A DNA stretch of 8,683 nt from Actinomycetes bacterium. GTDB taxonomy: Bacteria; Actinomycetota; Actinomycetes; Actinomycetales; Cellulomonadaceae. The DNA lies in assembly GCA_023426865.1 (NCBI GenBank), contig JAEZBT010000050.1, positions 1 to 8,683 of the forward strand, given 5' to 3'. Positions 1-5,422 of this stretch are shown piece by piece. Positions within the stretch are counted from its first letter, which is position 1. The number at the start of each line of letters is the position of its first letter. The translations under genes were made by a program, and so were the position numbers. The notes under the pieces were generated by a model, which was not told the DNA's origin, did not search any database, and saw nothing but the letters and a program-made list of their open reading frames with translations.

Positions 1-269
1 GCGCGCACGGCCGCGGCCCCGGCCATCACCGCCAGGAACGCGGCGCCGGCCCAGCGCACGACGGCCAGTGCCGTGTCGTTCGAGGCGACCAGCGGCCCCA
101 GCCCGGCCACGCCCGCGCTGATGAGCACGGCGTCGGCGACGGCACAGAGCGCGACGACGGTCGGCACGTGCTCGCGGCGCACGCCCTGGCGCAGCACGAA
201 GGCGTTCTGCGCGCCGATGGCCACGATGAGGCCGAGGCACGTGAGGAAGCCCTGGATCGCTGCGGTCAC
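1..269 (-). CDS. lysE: LysE/ArgO family amino-acid exporter (partial, 3' end outside window)
   Basis: Inner-membrane exporter of basic amino acids (lysine/arginine) of the LysE/RhtB superfamily. Only the first 89 codons lie in the window, read on the minus strand from a GTG at 269. The protein opens with a hydrophobic helix (about residues 5-20) followed by the family hallmark GAQNAFVLRQG at residues 19-29, then a second hydrophobic stretch (about 38-56) and the start of a third (about 66-86), as expected for this roughly 200-residue, six-helix family. The GTG at 269 is preferred over an in-frame GTG at 293 because a -10-like TAGCGT lies 7 nt upstream of 269 and no Shine-Dalgarno sequence is visible for either. 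It is divergent from argP, the classical exporter/regulator arrangement (lysE-lysG, argO-argP). Whether lysine or arginine is the main substrate cannot be decided from this fragment. Confidence 0.9.
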   Translation of the reverse strand, partial: MTAAIQGFLTCLGLIVAIGAQNAFVLRQGVRREHVPTVVALCAVADAVLISAGVAGLGPLVASNDTALAVVRWAGAAFLAVMAGAAAVR

Positions 270-276
270 GTCGGCG

Positions 277-282
277 ACGCTA
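277..282 (-). promoter_or_regulatory. Candidate -10 element of lysE (leaderless)
   Basis: On the minus strand TAGCGT fits the actinobacterial TANNNT -10 consensus. It is separated by 7 nt from the GTG at 269, so transcription would begin at or next to the start codon. No good -35 is seen, which would fit an activator-dependent promoter. Inference from sequence only. Confidence 0.4.
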
Positions 283-304
283 GGGGCGCGCACCGATGAA
301 GACC

Positions 305-342
305 AGTTCAGGTTCCTACAGGATCATCAGCAACGCTGAACT
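305..342. promoter_or_regulatory. Candidate ArgP (LysR-type) operator between lysE and argP
   Basis: A perfect 7-bp inverted repeat, AGTTCAG at 305-311 and CTGAACT at 336-342, has arm centres 31 bp apart, about three helical turns. Between the arms lies an imperfect dyad TCCT-ac-AGGA (314-323). If lysE starts at 269, the arms are centred near -39 and -70, close to the activation and recognition sites typical of LysR-type regulators. The distal arm touches the putative argP -10, which would allow autorepression. The repeat is seen directly; the binding role is inferred. Confidence 0.5.
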
Positions 343-347
343 AGGCT
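342..347 (+). promoter_or_regulatory. Candidate -10 element of argP (leaderless)
   Basis: TAGGCT matches TANNNT and stands 7 nt before the argP ATG at 355. There is no purine-rich ribosome-binding site in the short leader, consistent with a leaderless mRNA. It overlaps the right arm of the inverted repeat by one base. Confidence 0.4.
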
Positions 348-354
348 GCCGGGC

Positions 355-1242
355 ATGGACCTCGACCCGGCGCGGCTCGACGCGCTCGCGGCCGTCGTCG
401 AGGAGGGCAGCTTCGATGCGGCCGCACGGCGGTTGCACGTGACGCCGTCAGCGGTGAGCCAGCGCATCAAGGCGCTCGAGCACCAGGCCGGCCAGGTGCT
501 CGTGCTGCGCAGCCGCCCGTGCCGCCCGACGACCGCCGGGCGCGCGCTCGTCCGCCTCGCCGGTCAGATCGCGACCCTGCGGGCCGAGGCGGTGCGGGAG
601 GTGACGGGGGCGGGCGACCTGCTGCGGCTGCCGGTCGCCGTCAACGCCGACTCGCTGTCCACGTGGTTCCCGACGGCGCTGGTCGGCCTGCCCGAGCACG
701 TCCTGGTCGACCTGCACCGCGAGGACCAGGACCACTCCGCCGAGCTGCTCCGCGACGGCGCGGTGATGGCCGCGGTGACGGCCGACGCCCGCCCGGTGCA
801 GGGCTGCCGTGTCCGGCCGCTCGGCGCCATGCGCTACATCGCGGTGGCGGCGCCGTCGTTCCACCAACGTTGGTTCGCGGGCGGACGCGCGGGGCTGGCG
901 GCCGGCCTGCGGGCGGCGCCGAACCTGACCTTCAACCGCAAGGACGCCCTCCAGGACCGCTTCGTGCAGCGCGTGCTGGGCGACGGCGTCGGGCGGGGCC
1001 GGGTGCACTACGTGCCGTCGTCGTCGGCCTTCGTCGAGCTGGTCCAGGCGGGCCTCGGGTGGGGGATGGTTCCCGAGAATGCGGCGTCCCCGCTGGTCCG
1101 GGAGGGTGCCCTGGTCGCCCTCGACGGCGAGGGCCTGGACGTCCCGCTGTACTGGCAGCACTGGCGGATCGACGCCCCCAGCCTGGCCGACCTGTCGGCC
1201 CGCGTGGAGCGTGCCGCGAGGGCCTCGCTCCGCACGACCTGA
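355..1242 (+). CDS. argP: LysR-type transcriptional regulator ArgP/LysG
   Basis: A 295-residue LysR-family DNA-binding activator that senses basic amino acids and controls the divergent exporter. The N-terminal winged helix-turn-helix covers about residues 4-62; its recognition region includes SFDAAARRLHVTPSAVSQRI (19-38), and the segment RSRPCRPTTAG (52-62) is characteristic of the ArgP subgroup. The effector domain keeps further subgroup-specific stretches: NADSLSTWFP (about 97-106), FNRKDALQDRF (about 194-204), SSSAFVELVQAGLGWGMVPE and the C-terminal LYWQHWRID. Length equals the usual 290-300 residues and no key region is missing. The ATG at 355 gives the canonical N-terminus; no Shine-Dalgarno is visible and a -10-like hexamer lies 7 nt upstream. 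The effector (lysine, arginine, histidine) is inferred from family members and the neighbouring exporter. Confidence 0.95.
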   Translation: MDLDPARLDALAAVVEEGSFDAAARRLHVTPSAVSQRIKALEHQAGQVLVLRSRPCRPTTAGRALVRLAGQIATLRAEAVREVTGAGDLLRLPVAVNADSLSTWFPTALVGLPEHVLVDLHREDQDHSAELLRDGAVMAAVTADARPVQGCRVRPLGAMRYIAVAAPSFHQRWFAGGRAGLAAGLRAAPNLTFNRKDALQDRFVQRVLGDGVGRGRVHYVPSSSAFVELVQAGLGWGMVPENAASPLVREGALVALDGEGLDVPLYWQHWRIDAPSLADLSARVERAARASLRTT

Positions 1243-1267
1243 GGGTCCCGACGGCCCCGATCTCGTT

Positions 1268-1297
1268 TTGACCCCCCGCGCACGGCAAAGGTAGTCT
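1268..1297 (+). promoter_or_regulatory. Promoter of the rplM-rpsI operon
   Basis: TTGACC at 1268-1273 and TAGTCT at 1292-1297 are separated by 18 bp, close to the housekeeping sigma consensus of actinobacteria (TTGACA / TANNNT). This is the best-matching promoter in the window. Transcription would start near 1304, giving a leader of about 130 nt before rplM. It lies 25 nt after the argP stop, so the ribosomal operon is transcribed independently of argP. Confidence 0.7.
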
Positions 1298-1317
1298 GGC
1301 CTGTCGTTGTGCGGCTT

Positions 1318-1399
1318 CGGCGCGCCTCGGGATCTCCGATGGTGCTGCGCCGTGGATCACCGCTCGACGTACCCGCACTCCTCCCGCGAGGACGGCGGG
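1318..1399 (+). promoter_or_regulatory. Structured 5' leader of rplM (two hairpins)
   Basis: Two stem-loops can be drawn by hand in the untranslated leader. Hairpin 1 pairs 1318-1323 with 1347-1352, continues as 1324-1326 with 1341-1343 and closes with 1327-1330 against 1336-1339 around the loop GATCT. Hairpin 2 pairs 1372-1376 with 1395-1399 and, after an ac/cg internal loop, 1379-1383 with 1388-1392 around CCGC. A single-stranded stretch with the ribosome-binding site AGAGG (1421-1425) follows. L13 leaders that control this operon are known in Firmicutes; homology here is not shown, so regulation is only a hypothesis. Confidence 0.4.
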
Positions 1400-1433
1400 G
1401 ACCCATCAGCTACACGAGACAGAGGCTACGACC

Positions 1434-1877
1434 GTGCGCACGTACACCCCGAAGGCAGGCGACGTCGAGGCGACCTGGCACGTCATCGACGCCACCGACG
1501 TCGTGCTCGGCCGGCTCGCGACGCAGGCCGCAGTCCTCCTGCGCGGCAAGCACAAGGCGACGTTCGCGCCGCACGTCGACTCCGGCGACTTCGTCATCGT
1601 GATCAACGCCGAGAAGGTCGCCCTCACCGGCAACAAGCGCACGTCCAAGCTGGCGTACCGCCACTCCGGCTACCCGGGCGGCCTGAAGGCCACCCCGATC
1701 GGCGAGCTCCTCGCCAAGCGCCCGGAGCGCGTGATCGAGCAGGCCGTCCGCGGCATGCTGCCGAAGAACACGCTCGGCCGCGCACAGCTCCGCAAGCTCA
1801 AGGTGTACGCCGGGCCGGAGCACCCCCACACGGCGCAGAAGCCGCAGCCCTTCGAGATCAGCCAGGTCGCCCAGTAA
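1434..1877 (+). CDS. rplM: 50S ribosomal protein L13
   Basis: A 147-residue protein of the large ribosomal subunit that binds 23S rRNA early in assembly. The sequence begins MRTYTPKAGDVEATWHVIDA, then VVLGRLATQAAVLLRGKHK, the conserved core of L13; GDFVIVINAEKV and LTGNKRTSKLAYRHSGYPGG follow, and LRKLKVYAGPEHPH near the C-terminus matches the family. Length is close to the bacterial norm (about 142-150). The GTG start at 1434 is supported by AGAGG at 1421-1425, 8 nt upstream. It is the first gene of the conserved rplM-rpsI pair; 41 nt separate it from rpsI. Nothing unusual is seen in the protein itself. Confidence 0.98.
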   Translation: MRTYTPKAGDVEATWHVIDATDVVLGRLATQAAVLLRGKHKATFAPHVDSGDFVIVINAEKVALTGNKRTSKLAYRHSGYPGGLKATPIGELLAKRPERVIEQAVRGMLPKNTLGRAQLRKLKVYAGPEHPHTAQKPQPFEISQVAQ

Positions 1878-1918
1878 GGGCGCAGGCGACCACCACCACA
1901 GGACGCGAGGACACAGCA

Positions 1919-2404
1919 GTGGCCGAGACCACGGTCGACACCGAGTTCGAGGGCGAGACGCCCACCAGCTACACCTCCGAGACCCCGACGCCGGGGGGTC
2001 GCGGCCAGTCGCTGACCGCCCCCGGTCAGGCGCTCGGCCGACGCAAGGAGGCGGTGGCGCGCGTGCGCCTCGTTCCCGGCACCGGCCAGTGGCGGATCAA
2101 CGGTCGGGCCCTCGAGGACTACTTCCCCAACAAGGTCCACCAGCAGCTCGTCAACTCCCCGCTGAAGCTGGTCGACGTCGAGGGTCGCTTCGACGTCATC
2201 GCCCGCATCCACGGCGGCGGCGTGACCGGCCAGGCCGGCGCGCTGCGTCTCGGCATCGCCCGGGCGCTGAACGAGATCGACGCCGAGCACAACCGGGCGG
2301 CGCTGAAGAAGGCCGGTTTCCTCACGCGCGACGCCCGCGTCGTCGAGCGCAAGAAGGCCGGCCTCAAGAAGGCCCGCAAGGCGCCTCAGTACTCCAAGCG
2401 CTGA
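1919..2404 (+). CDS. rpsI: 30S ribosomal protein S9 with N-terminal extension
   Basis: A 161-residue small-subunit protein whose basic C-terminal tail reaches the P site and contacts tRNA. The conserved S9 core begins around residue 37 (GQALGRRKEAVARVRLVPGT) and runs through IHGGGVTGQAGALRLGIARAL (about 97-117) to the invariant ending KAPQYSKR. The first 36 or so residues are acidic, Thr/Glu/Pro-rich and probably disordered; such extensions are common in actinobacterial S9 and make it longer than the roughly 130-residue E. coli protein. The GTG at 1919 is chosen because GAGG at 1907-1910 lies 8 nt upstream, the same spacing as in rplM. The reading frame stays open far upstream through rplM, but no start there has comparable support. 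Confidence 0.97.
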   Translation: MAETTVDTEFEGETPTSYTSETPTPGGRGQSLTAPGQALGRRKEAVARVRLVPGTGQWRINGRALEDYFPNKVHQQLVNSPLKLVDVEGRFDVIARIHGGGVTGQAGALRLGIARALNEIDAEHNRAALKKAGFLTRDARVVERKKAGLKKARKAPQYSKR

Positions 2405-2420
2405 CGTAGGACCCAGGTCG

Positions 2421-2488
2421 CGGCCCCGACGAGCCACCCGGCTCGGCCGGGGCCGTCGGCCTTCCCGGGCGTTTCGCGCCCGCCCGGG
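2421..2488 (+). terminator. Tandem hairpins after rpsI (intrinsic terminator without U-tract)
   Basis: Hairpin A pairs 2421-2428 (CGGCCCCG) with 2448-2455 and, after a small internal loop, 2430-2435 with 2440-2445 around the loop ACCC. Hairpin B pairs 2464-2471 (CCCGGGCG) with 2481-2488 perfectly, loop of 9 nt. Both are very GC-rich and neither is followed by a T run, as is common for actinobacterial terminators. They would separate the ribosomal operon from glmM. Confidence 0.65.
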
Positions 2489-2530
2489 GCGGGACGCGGA
2501 CCGGATGCGTGTGGAACAGTCGGGCACGAC

Positions 2531-2537
2531 GAGGAGG
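2531..2537 (+). promoter_or_regulatory. Ribosome-binding site that fixes the glmM start
   Basis: GAGGAGG is a near-perfect Shine-Dalgarno sequence placed 4 nt before the ATG at 2542, which is closer than usual. It favours this start over the in-frame GTG at 2509, which has no such element and would add 11 residues not found in the family. Confidence 0.7.
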
Positions 2538-2541
2538 TCTG

Positions 2542-3906
2542 ATGGGGCGGTTGTTCGGCACGGACGGGGTACGCGGCGTCGCGAACCGGGAGGTGACGGC
2601 GGAGCTGGCGCTCGACGTGTCGGTGGCCGCCGCGCACGTCCTGGGCGCCTCGGGCGCGTTCGAGGGGCACCGGCCGCGCGCCGTCGTCGGGCGGGACCCC
2701 CGCGCGTCGGGCGAGTTCCTGTCCGCGGCCGTGATCGCGGGCCTGGCCAGCGCGGGCGTCGACGTCGTGGACGTGGGCGTGCTGCCGACGCCCGGCGTCG
2801 CGTACCTGACGGCCGCGCTGGGGGTGGACCTCGGCGTCATGCTCTCGGCGTCCCACAACCCGATGCCCGACAACGGCATCAAGTTCTTCGCGCGCGGCGG
2901 GCTCAAGCTGCCCGACGACGTCGAGGACGCGATCGAGCAGCGCATGGGCGAGCCGTGGGAGCGGCCGGTCGGCGCCGGCGTCGGCCGGATCAACGCCGAG
3001 CCCGACATCACCGAGGAGCTGTACATCTCGCACCTCGTGCAGACGCTGCCCGACGCCGTGGCAGCGCCCGGGCTCGCGGGCCTGCGGATCGCCGTCGACT
3101 GCGCCAACGGCGCCGCGAGCTTCGTCGGGCCCGCGGCGCTGCGTGCGGCAGGCGCGGACGTCGTCGTCATCAACGCCTCGCCCGACGGCAAGAACATCAA
3201 CGAGAAGGCCGGCAGTACCCACATGGAGCCGCTGAAGGCCGCCGTGGTGGCCGCCGGCGCCGACTTCGGGGTCGCGTTCGACGGCGACGCCGCCCGGTGC
3301 CTCGCAGTCGACCACACGGGCGCGCTCGTCGACGGCGACCAGATCATGGGCATCCTCGCCGTGGCGCTGCGCGAGCGCGGCGAGCTGGCGCACGACACCC
3401 TGGTCATCACCGTGATGAGCAACCTCGGCCTGCAGCTCGCGATGACCGAGGCCGGCATCACCACCGTGCAGACGGCCGTCGGCGACAGGTACGTGCTCGA
3501 GGCCATGCGCGCGGGCGGCTACGACCTCGGTGGTGAGCAGTCGGGTCACCTGGTGATCGCGCGCCACGCGACGACGGGCGACGGGATCCTCACCGCGCTG
3601 CAGCTCGCGGCGCGCGTGGCCGAGTCGGGCGAGCCGCTCGCCCAGCTCGCGTCGCGGATCCCGCGGCTGCCCCAGGTGCTCATCAACGTGTCCGGCGTCG
3701 ACCGGACCCGGGCTCCTCTGGACGAGGGTCTCCGTGCGGCCGTGGCGGACGCGGAGGCGCAGCTCGGCGACTCCGGGCGCGTGCTCCTGCGGCCGTCGGG
3801 CACCGAGCCCCTGGTCCGGGTCATGGTCGAGGCGCGTGACGAGGACGTCGCCCACACGGTCGCCCAGGGCCTCGCCGACGTGGTCCGGGAGCGACTGGCG
3901 CTGTGA
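2542..3906 (+). CDS. glmM: Phosphoglucosamine mutase GlmM (metal-motif substitution)
   Basis: Cytoplasmic enzyme interconverting glucosamine-6-phosphate and glucosamine-1-phosphate, the step between GlmS and GlmU toward UDP-GlcNAc. The 454-residue product has the family layout: MGRLFGTDGVRG at the N-terminus, phosphoserine loop LSASHNPMPDNGIKFF (about 101-116, catalytic Ser104), sugar-binding GGEQSGH (330-336) and phosphate-binding RPSGTEP (417-423). The oddity is the metal loop at residues 247-252, which reads DGDAAR. The family has DGDxDR with three Asp ligands for Mg2+, so the third ligand (position 251, codon GCC at 3292-3294) is replaced by Ala. Everything else looks intact, so this is either a single-base change or sequencing error (GAC to GCC) or a real variant. 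The gene follows the rpsI terminator; I see no clear promoter of its own in 2489-2541. Its stop overlaps the def start. Confidence 0.96.
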   Translation: MGRLFGTDGVRGVANREVTAELALDVSVAAAHVLGASGAFEGHRPRAVVGRDPRASGEFLSAAVIAGLASAGVDVVDVGVLPTPGVAYLTAALGVDLGVMLSASHNPMPDNGIKFFARGGLKLPDDVEDAIEQRMGEPWERPVGAGVGRINAEPDITEELYISHLVQTLPDAVAAPGLAGLRIAVDCANGAASFVGPAALRAAGADVVVINASPDGKNINEKAGSTHMEPLKAAVVAAGADFGVAFDGDAARCLAVDHTGALVDGDQIMGILAVALRERGELAHDTLVITVMSNLGLQLAMTEAGITTVQTAVGDRYVLEAMRAGGYDLGGEQSGHLVIARHATTGDGILTALQLAARVAESGEPLAQLASRIPRLPQVLINVSGVDRTRAPLDEGLRAAVADAEAQLGDSGRVLLRPSGTEPLVRVMVEARDEDVAHTVAQGLADVVRERLAL

Positions 3907-4535
3907 ACGGCCACGACCTCGTCTGGCAGGTCGAGCAGCTGCTGTCGCGACCTGCGCCCTGGCCGATCGTCCAGGCGGGCCACCCGGTCCTCCGGGTGCC
4001 CTGCGCGCCGTACGAGGGCGAGCTCGGCGACCGGACCTTCGAGGCGCTGCTCGCGGGCATGCGCACGACGATGCGCGAGGCCCCGGGCGTGGGGCTCGCC
4101 GCCCCCCAGATCGGCCTGGGCGTCGCGATCGCCGTCGCCGAGGACCCGGGCGCCACGGACGACGACGTCGCCCACGTGCGCGAGCGGCACCCGCTCCCGT
4201 TCCGCGTGCTCGTCAACCCGGCGTACACCCCGGCCGGGGACGCGCGGGTCGCGTTCTACGAGGGGTGCCTCAGCGTCGCGGGCTGGCAGGCCGTCACGCC
4301 GCGCTGGCGGTCCGTCCGGCTCACCTGCACCGACGAGCACGGTCGCGCCGTGGACGAGGTGCTCACCGGGTGGGCCGCGCGCATCGTGCAGCACGAGACC
4401 GACCACCTGCGGGGGCGGCTGTACATCGACGTCGCCGAGCCGCGGTCGCGCGCGAGCGCCCGGCTCCCCGCCCCCGGGGGCTGGGACCCGGCGCCGGCGC
4501 GCGCGGCCGCGGCCCTGGGCTTCGAGCTGCCTTGA
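3903..4535 (+). CDS. def: Peptide deformylase
   Basis: Removes the N-formyl group from the initiator methionine of nascent proteins, using a metal ion (usually Fe2+) in the cytosol at the ribosome exit. The 210-residue product has all three signature motifs: GVGLAAPQIG (62-71), EGCLSV (120-125, metal ligand Cys122) and QHETDHLRG (163-171, ligands His164 and His168, catalytic Glu165). The stretch after motif 2 (GWQAVTPRW) is typical of an actinobacterial subgroup. An extension of about 20 residues precedes the usual start of the fold. The GTG start overlaps the glmM stop in a GTGA arrangement, indicating translational coupling and one operon. It is not next to fmt, so this may be one of several deformylases in the genome; that cannot be judged here. 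Confidence 0.96.
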   Translation: MNGHDLVWQVEQLLSRPAPWPIVQAGHPVLRVPCAPYEGELGDRTFEALLAGMRTTMREAPGVGLAAPQIGLGVAIAVAEDPGATDDDVAHVRERHPLPFRVLVNPAYTPAGDARVAFYEGCLSVAGWQAVTPRWRSVRLTCTDEHGRAVDEVLTGWAARIVQHETDHLRGRLYIDVAEPRSRASARLPAPGGWDPAPARAAAALGFELP

Positions 4536-4565
4536 GTCCTGGCGGACGACGTCCGCGCCGACTCA
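4533..4565 (+). terminator. Imperfect hairpin overlapping the def stop codon
   Basis: TGAGTC (4533-4538) pairs with GACTCA (4560-4565) and GCGGAC (4542-4547) with GTCCGC (4551-4556) around a 3-nt loop, separated by a 3x3 internal loop. No T-tract follows. Its position at the end of glmM-def, before a candidate promoter for the next gene, makes a terminator plausible. Confidence 0.45.
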
Positions 4566-4610
4566 GGGTGAACGGGGGTCGACCAGGGTCCGCCTCGGGG
4601 TCCTCCCCGG

Positions 4611-4623
4611 TGCCGGAACCGGC
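4611..4623. repeat. 13-bp dyad element TGCCGGAACCGGC, copy 1
   Basis: Identical to 6352-6364. The core GCCGG-aa-CCGGC is a two-fold symmetric site of the kind bound by dimeric regulators. Both copies are intergenic and next to putative promoters. A shared regulator is a hypothesis. Confidence 0.45.
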
Positions 4624-4640
4624 GCACCGTGCCTTACGTT
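4611..4640 (+). promoter_or_regulatory. Candidate promoter of the DedA gene with overlapping dyad
   Basis: TACGTT at 4635-4640 fits the TANNNT -10 consensus, with a poor -35 (TGCCGG, 4611-4616) 18 bp upstream. The -35 region is covered by the dyad GCCGG-aa-CCGGC (4612-4623). Transcription would start near 4647, which lies downstream of the alternative GTG at 4629 and so supports translation from 4677. Confidence 0.4.
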
Positions 4641-4676
4641 GAGACCACGACGACCCCCACACCCCGGAGCGCACCC

Positions 4677-5390
4677 GTGGCCGACCTCCTCACCGCCGTG
4701 AGCGACTGGGCCGTCGCGCTCGCGGGCACGCCGTGGGTCTTCGTGGCCCTGTACGCGTTCGCGACGATCGACGGGTTCTTCCCGCCGATCCCGAGCGAGT
4801 CGGTGATCATCGCGCTCGCCGCCCTCTTCGTCGCGAGCGGCAGCGCGGACTTCTGGATCCTCGGCGCGGTCGCCGCGGCGGGTGCATTCACGGGCGACCA
4901 GATCGCGTACTCCATCGGCAAACGGATCCCCATCCGCCGGCTGAGGTTCATGCAGGGGCCGCGCGCGAAGAAGGCGCTGGCCTGGGCCGAGCGGGCGCTG
5001 GCCGAGCGTGGCGCGTCGTTCATCATCTCCGCGCGGTACGTGCCCGTCGGCCGGGTCGCCGTGAACATGACGGCGGGCGCGACCGGCTACCCGCGGCGCC
5101 GGTTCACCGCGCTGGCGGTGGTCGCCGCGATCAGCTGGTCGGTCTACTCGGTGATGCTCGGCATCGGCGCAGGCAGGCTCTTCGGCGACCAGCACCCGCT
5201 GCTCGCGATGGCGATCGGCGTCGCCGCCGGCCTGCTCCTCGGCGTCCTCATCGACTGGTTGATCTCCTGGTGGGGGCGGCGCCGGGGGCGACCCGTCGGC
5301 GTCGTGACCCTGGGCGAGGGCGACGCGGCTGCCGAGCCCGAGCCGGCGACCGACGAGCCCGAGCCGGTGGGCGTCCGCGACGTCGTCTGA
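4677..5390 (+). CDS. DedA/VTT family membrane protein
   Basis: A 237-residue polytopic membrane protein of the DedA family. Members translocate lipid carriers such as undecaprenyl phosphate (C55-P recycling, as for B. subtilis UptA) and affect envelope integrity. Hydrophobic segments lie at about residues 19-31, 43-55, 60-73, 143-167 and 175-199. Family motifs are FFPPIPSE (34-41, with Asp32 and Glu41 as conserved acidic residues), GDQIAYSIG (73-81) and RYVPVGR (120-126, two conserved Arg), followed by NMTAG (130-134). The tail after residue 200 is first basic (RRRGR), then acidic, with EPEPATDEPEP encoded by a repeated 14-bp unit (5333-5346 and 5354-5367). The GTG at 4677 has GGAG at 4666-4669, 7 nt upstream; the in-frame GTG at 4629 lies ahead of the likely -10. 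It is convergent with coaA. The transported lipid is inferred from the family only. Confidence 0.9.
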   Translation: MADLLTAVSDWAVALAGTPWVFVALYAFATIDGFFPPIPSESVIIALAALFVASGSADFWILGAVAAAGAFTGDQIAYSIGKRIPIRRLRFMQGPRAKKALAWAERALAERGASFIISARYVPVGRVAVNMTAGATGYPRRRFTALAVVAAISWSVYSVMLGIGAGRLFGDQHPLLAMAIGVAAGLLLGVLIDWLISWWGRRRGRPVGVVTLGEGDAAAEPEPATDEPEPVGVRDVV

Positions 5391-5422
5391 CGGCGCCGCT
5401 CAGAGCTTGCGCAGGCGGACGC
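5371..5422. terminator. Candidate bidirectional terminator between DedA gene and coaA
   Basis: Only 9 nt (5391-5399) separate the two convergent stop codons. A small hairpin pairs CTGA (5387-5390) with TCAG (5400-5403), with the self-complementary CGGCGCCG (5391-5398) inside, covering both stops. A larger inverted repeat, GCGTCCGC (5371-5378) with GCGGACGC (5415-5422), encloses it. Being symmetric, these could end transcription from both sides. There are no T-tracts. Confidence 0.4.

Noticed and set aside
291..293. Alternative lysE start (GTG at 293)
   Set aside because: It would add eight residues (MRAPSVAD) with no ribosome-binding site, and the -10-like TAGCGT lies downstream of it.
73..339. 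Plus-strand open frame of 88 codons at the left end
   Set aside because: It is antisense to lysE, whose minus-strand product carries GAQNAFVLRQG; the plus-strand translation resembles nothing.
2512..2516. GGAAC resembling an ECF-sigma -35 box upstream of glmM
   Set aside because: No matching -10 (such as GTT or CGTC at 16-18 bp) follows; a five-base match alone is not evidence.
2509..2541. In-frame GTG start for glmM 11 codons upstream
   Set aside because: GlmM proteins begin at MGRLFGTDG, and the GAGGAGG element serves the ATG at 2542.
2386..3855. Long minus-strand open frame (489 codons) opposite glmM
   Set aside because: Same compositional artefact; glmM on the plus strand has all family motifs and a strong ribosome-binding site.
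4629..4676. Upstream GTG start of the DedA protein adding 16 residues
   Set aside because: The extra residues (Thr/Pro-rich) are not typical of the family, there is no ribosome-binding site, and the likely -10 (4635-4640) lies inside; GTG 4677 has GGAG at good spacing.
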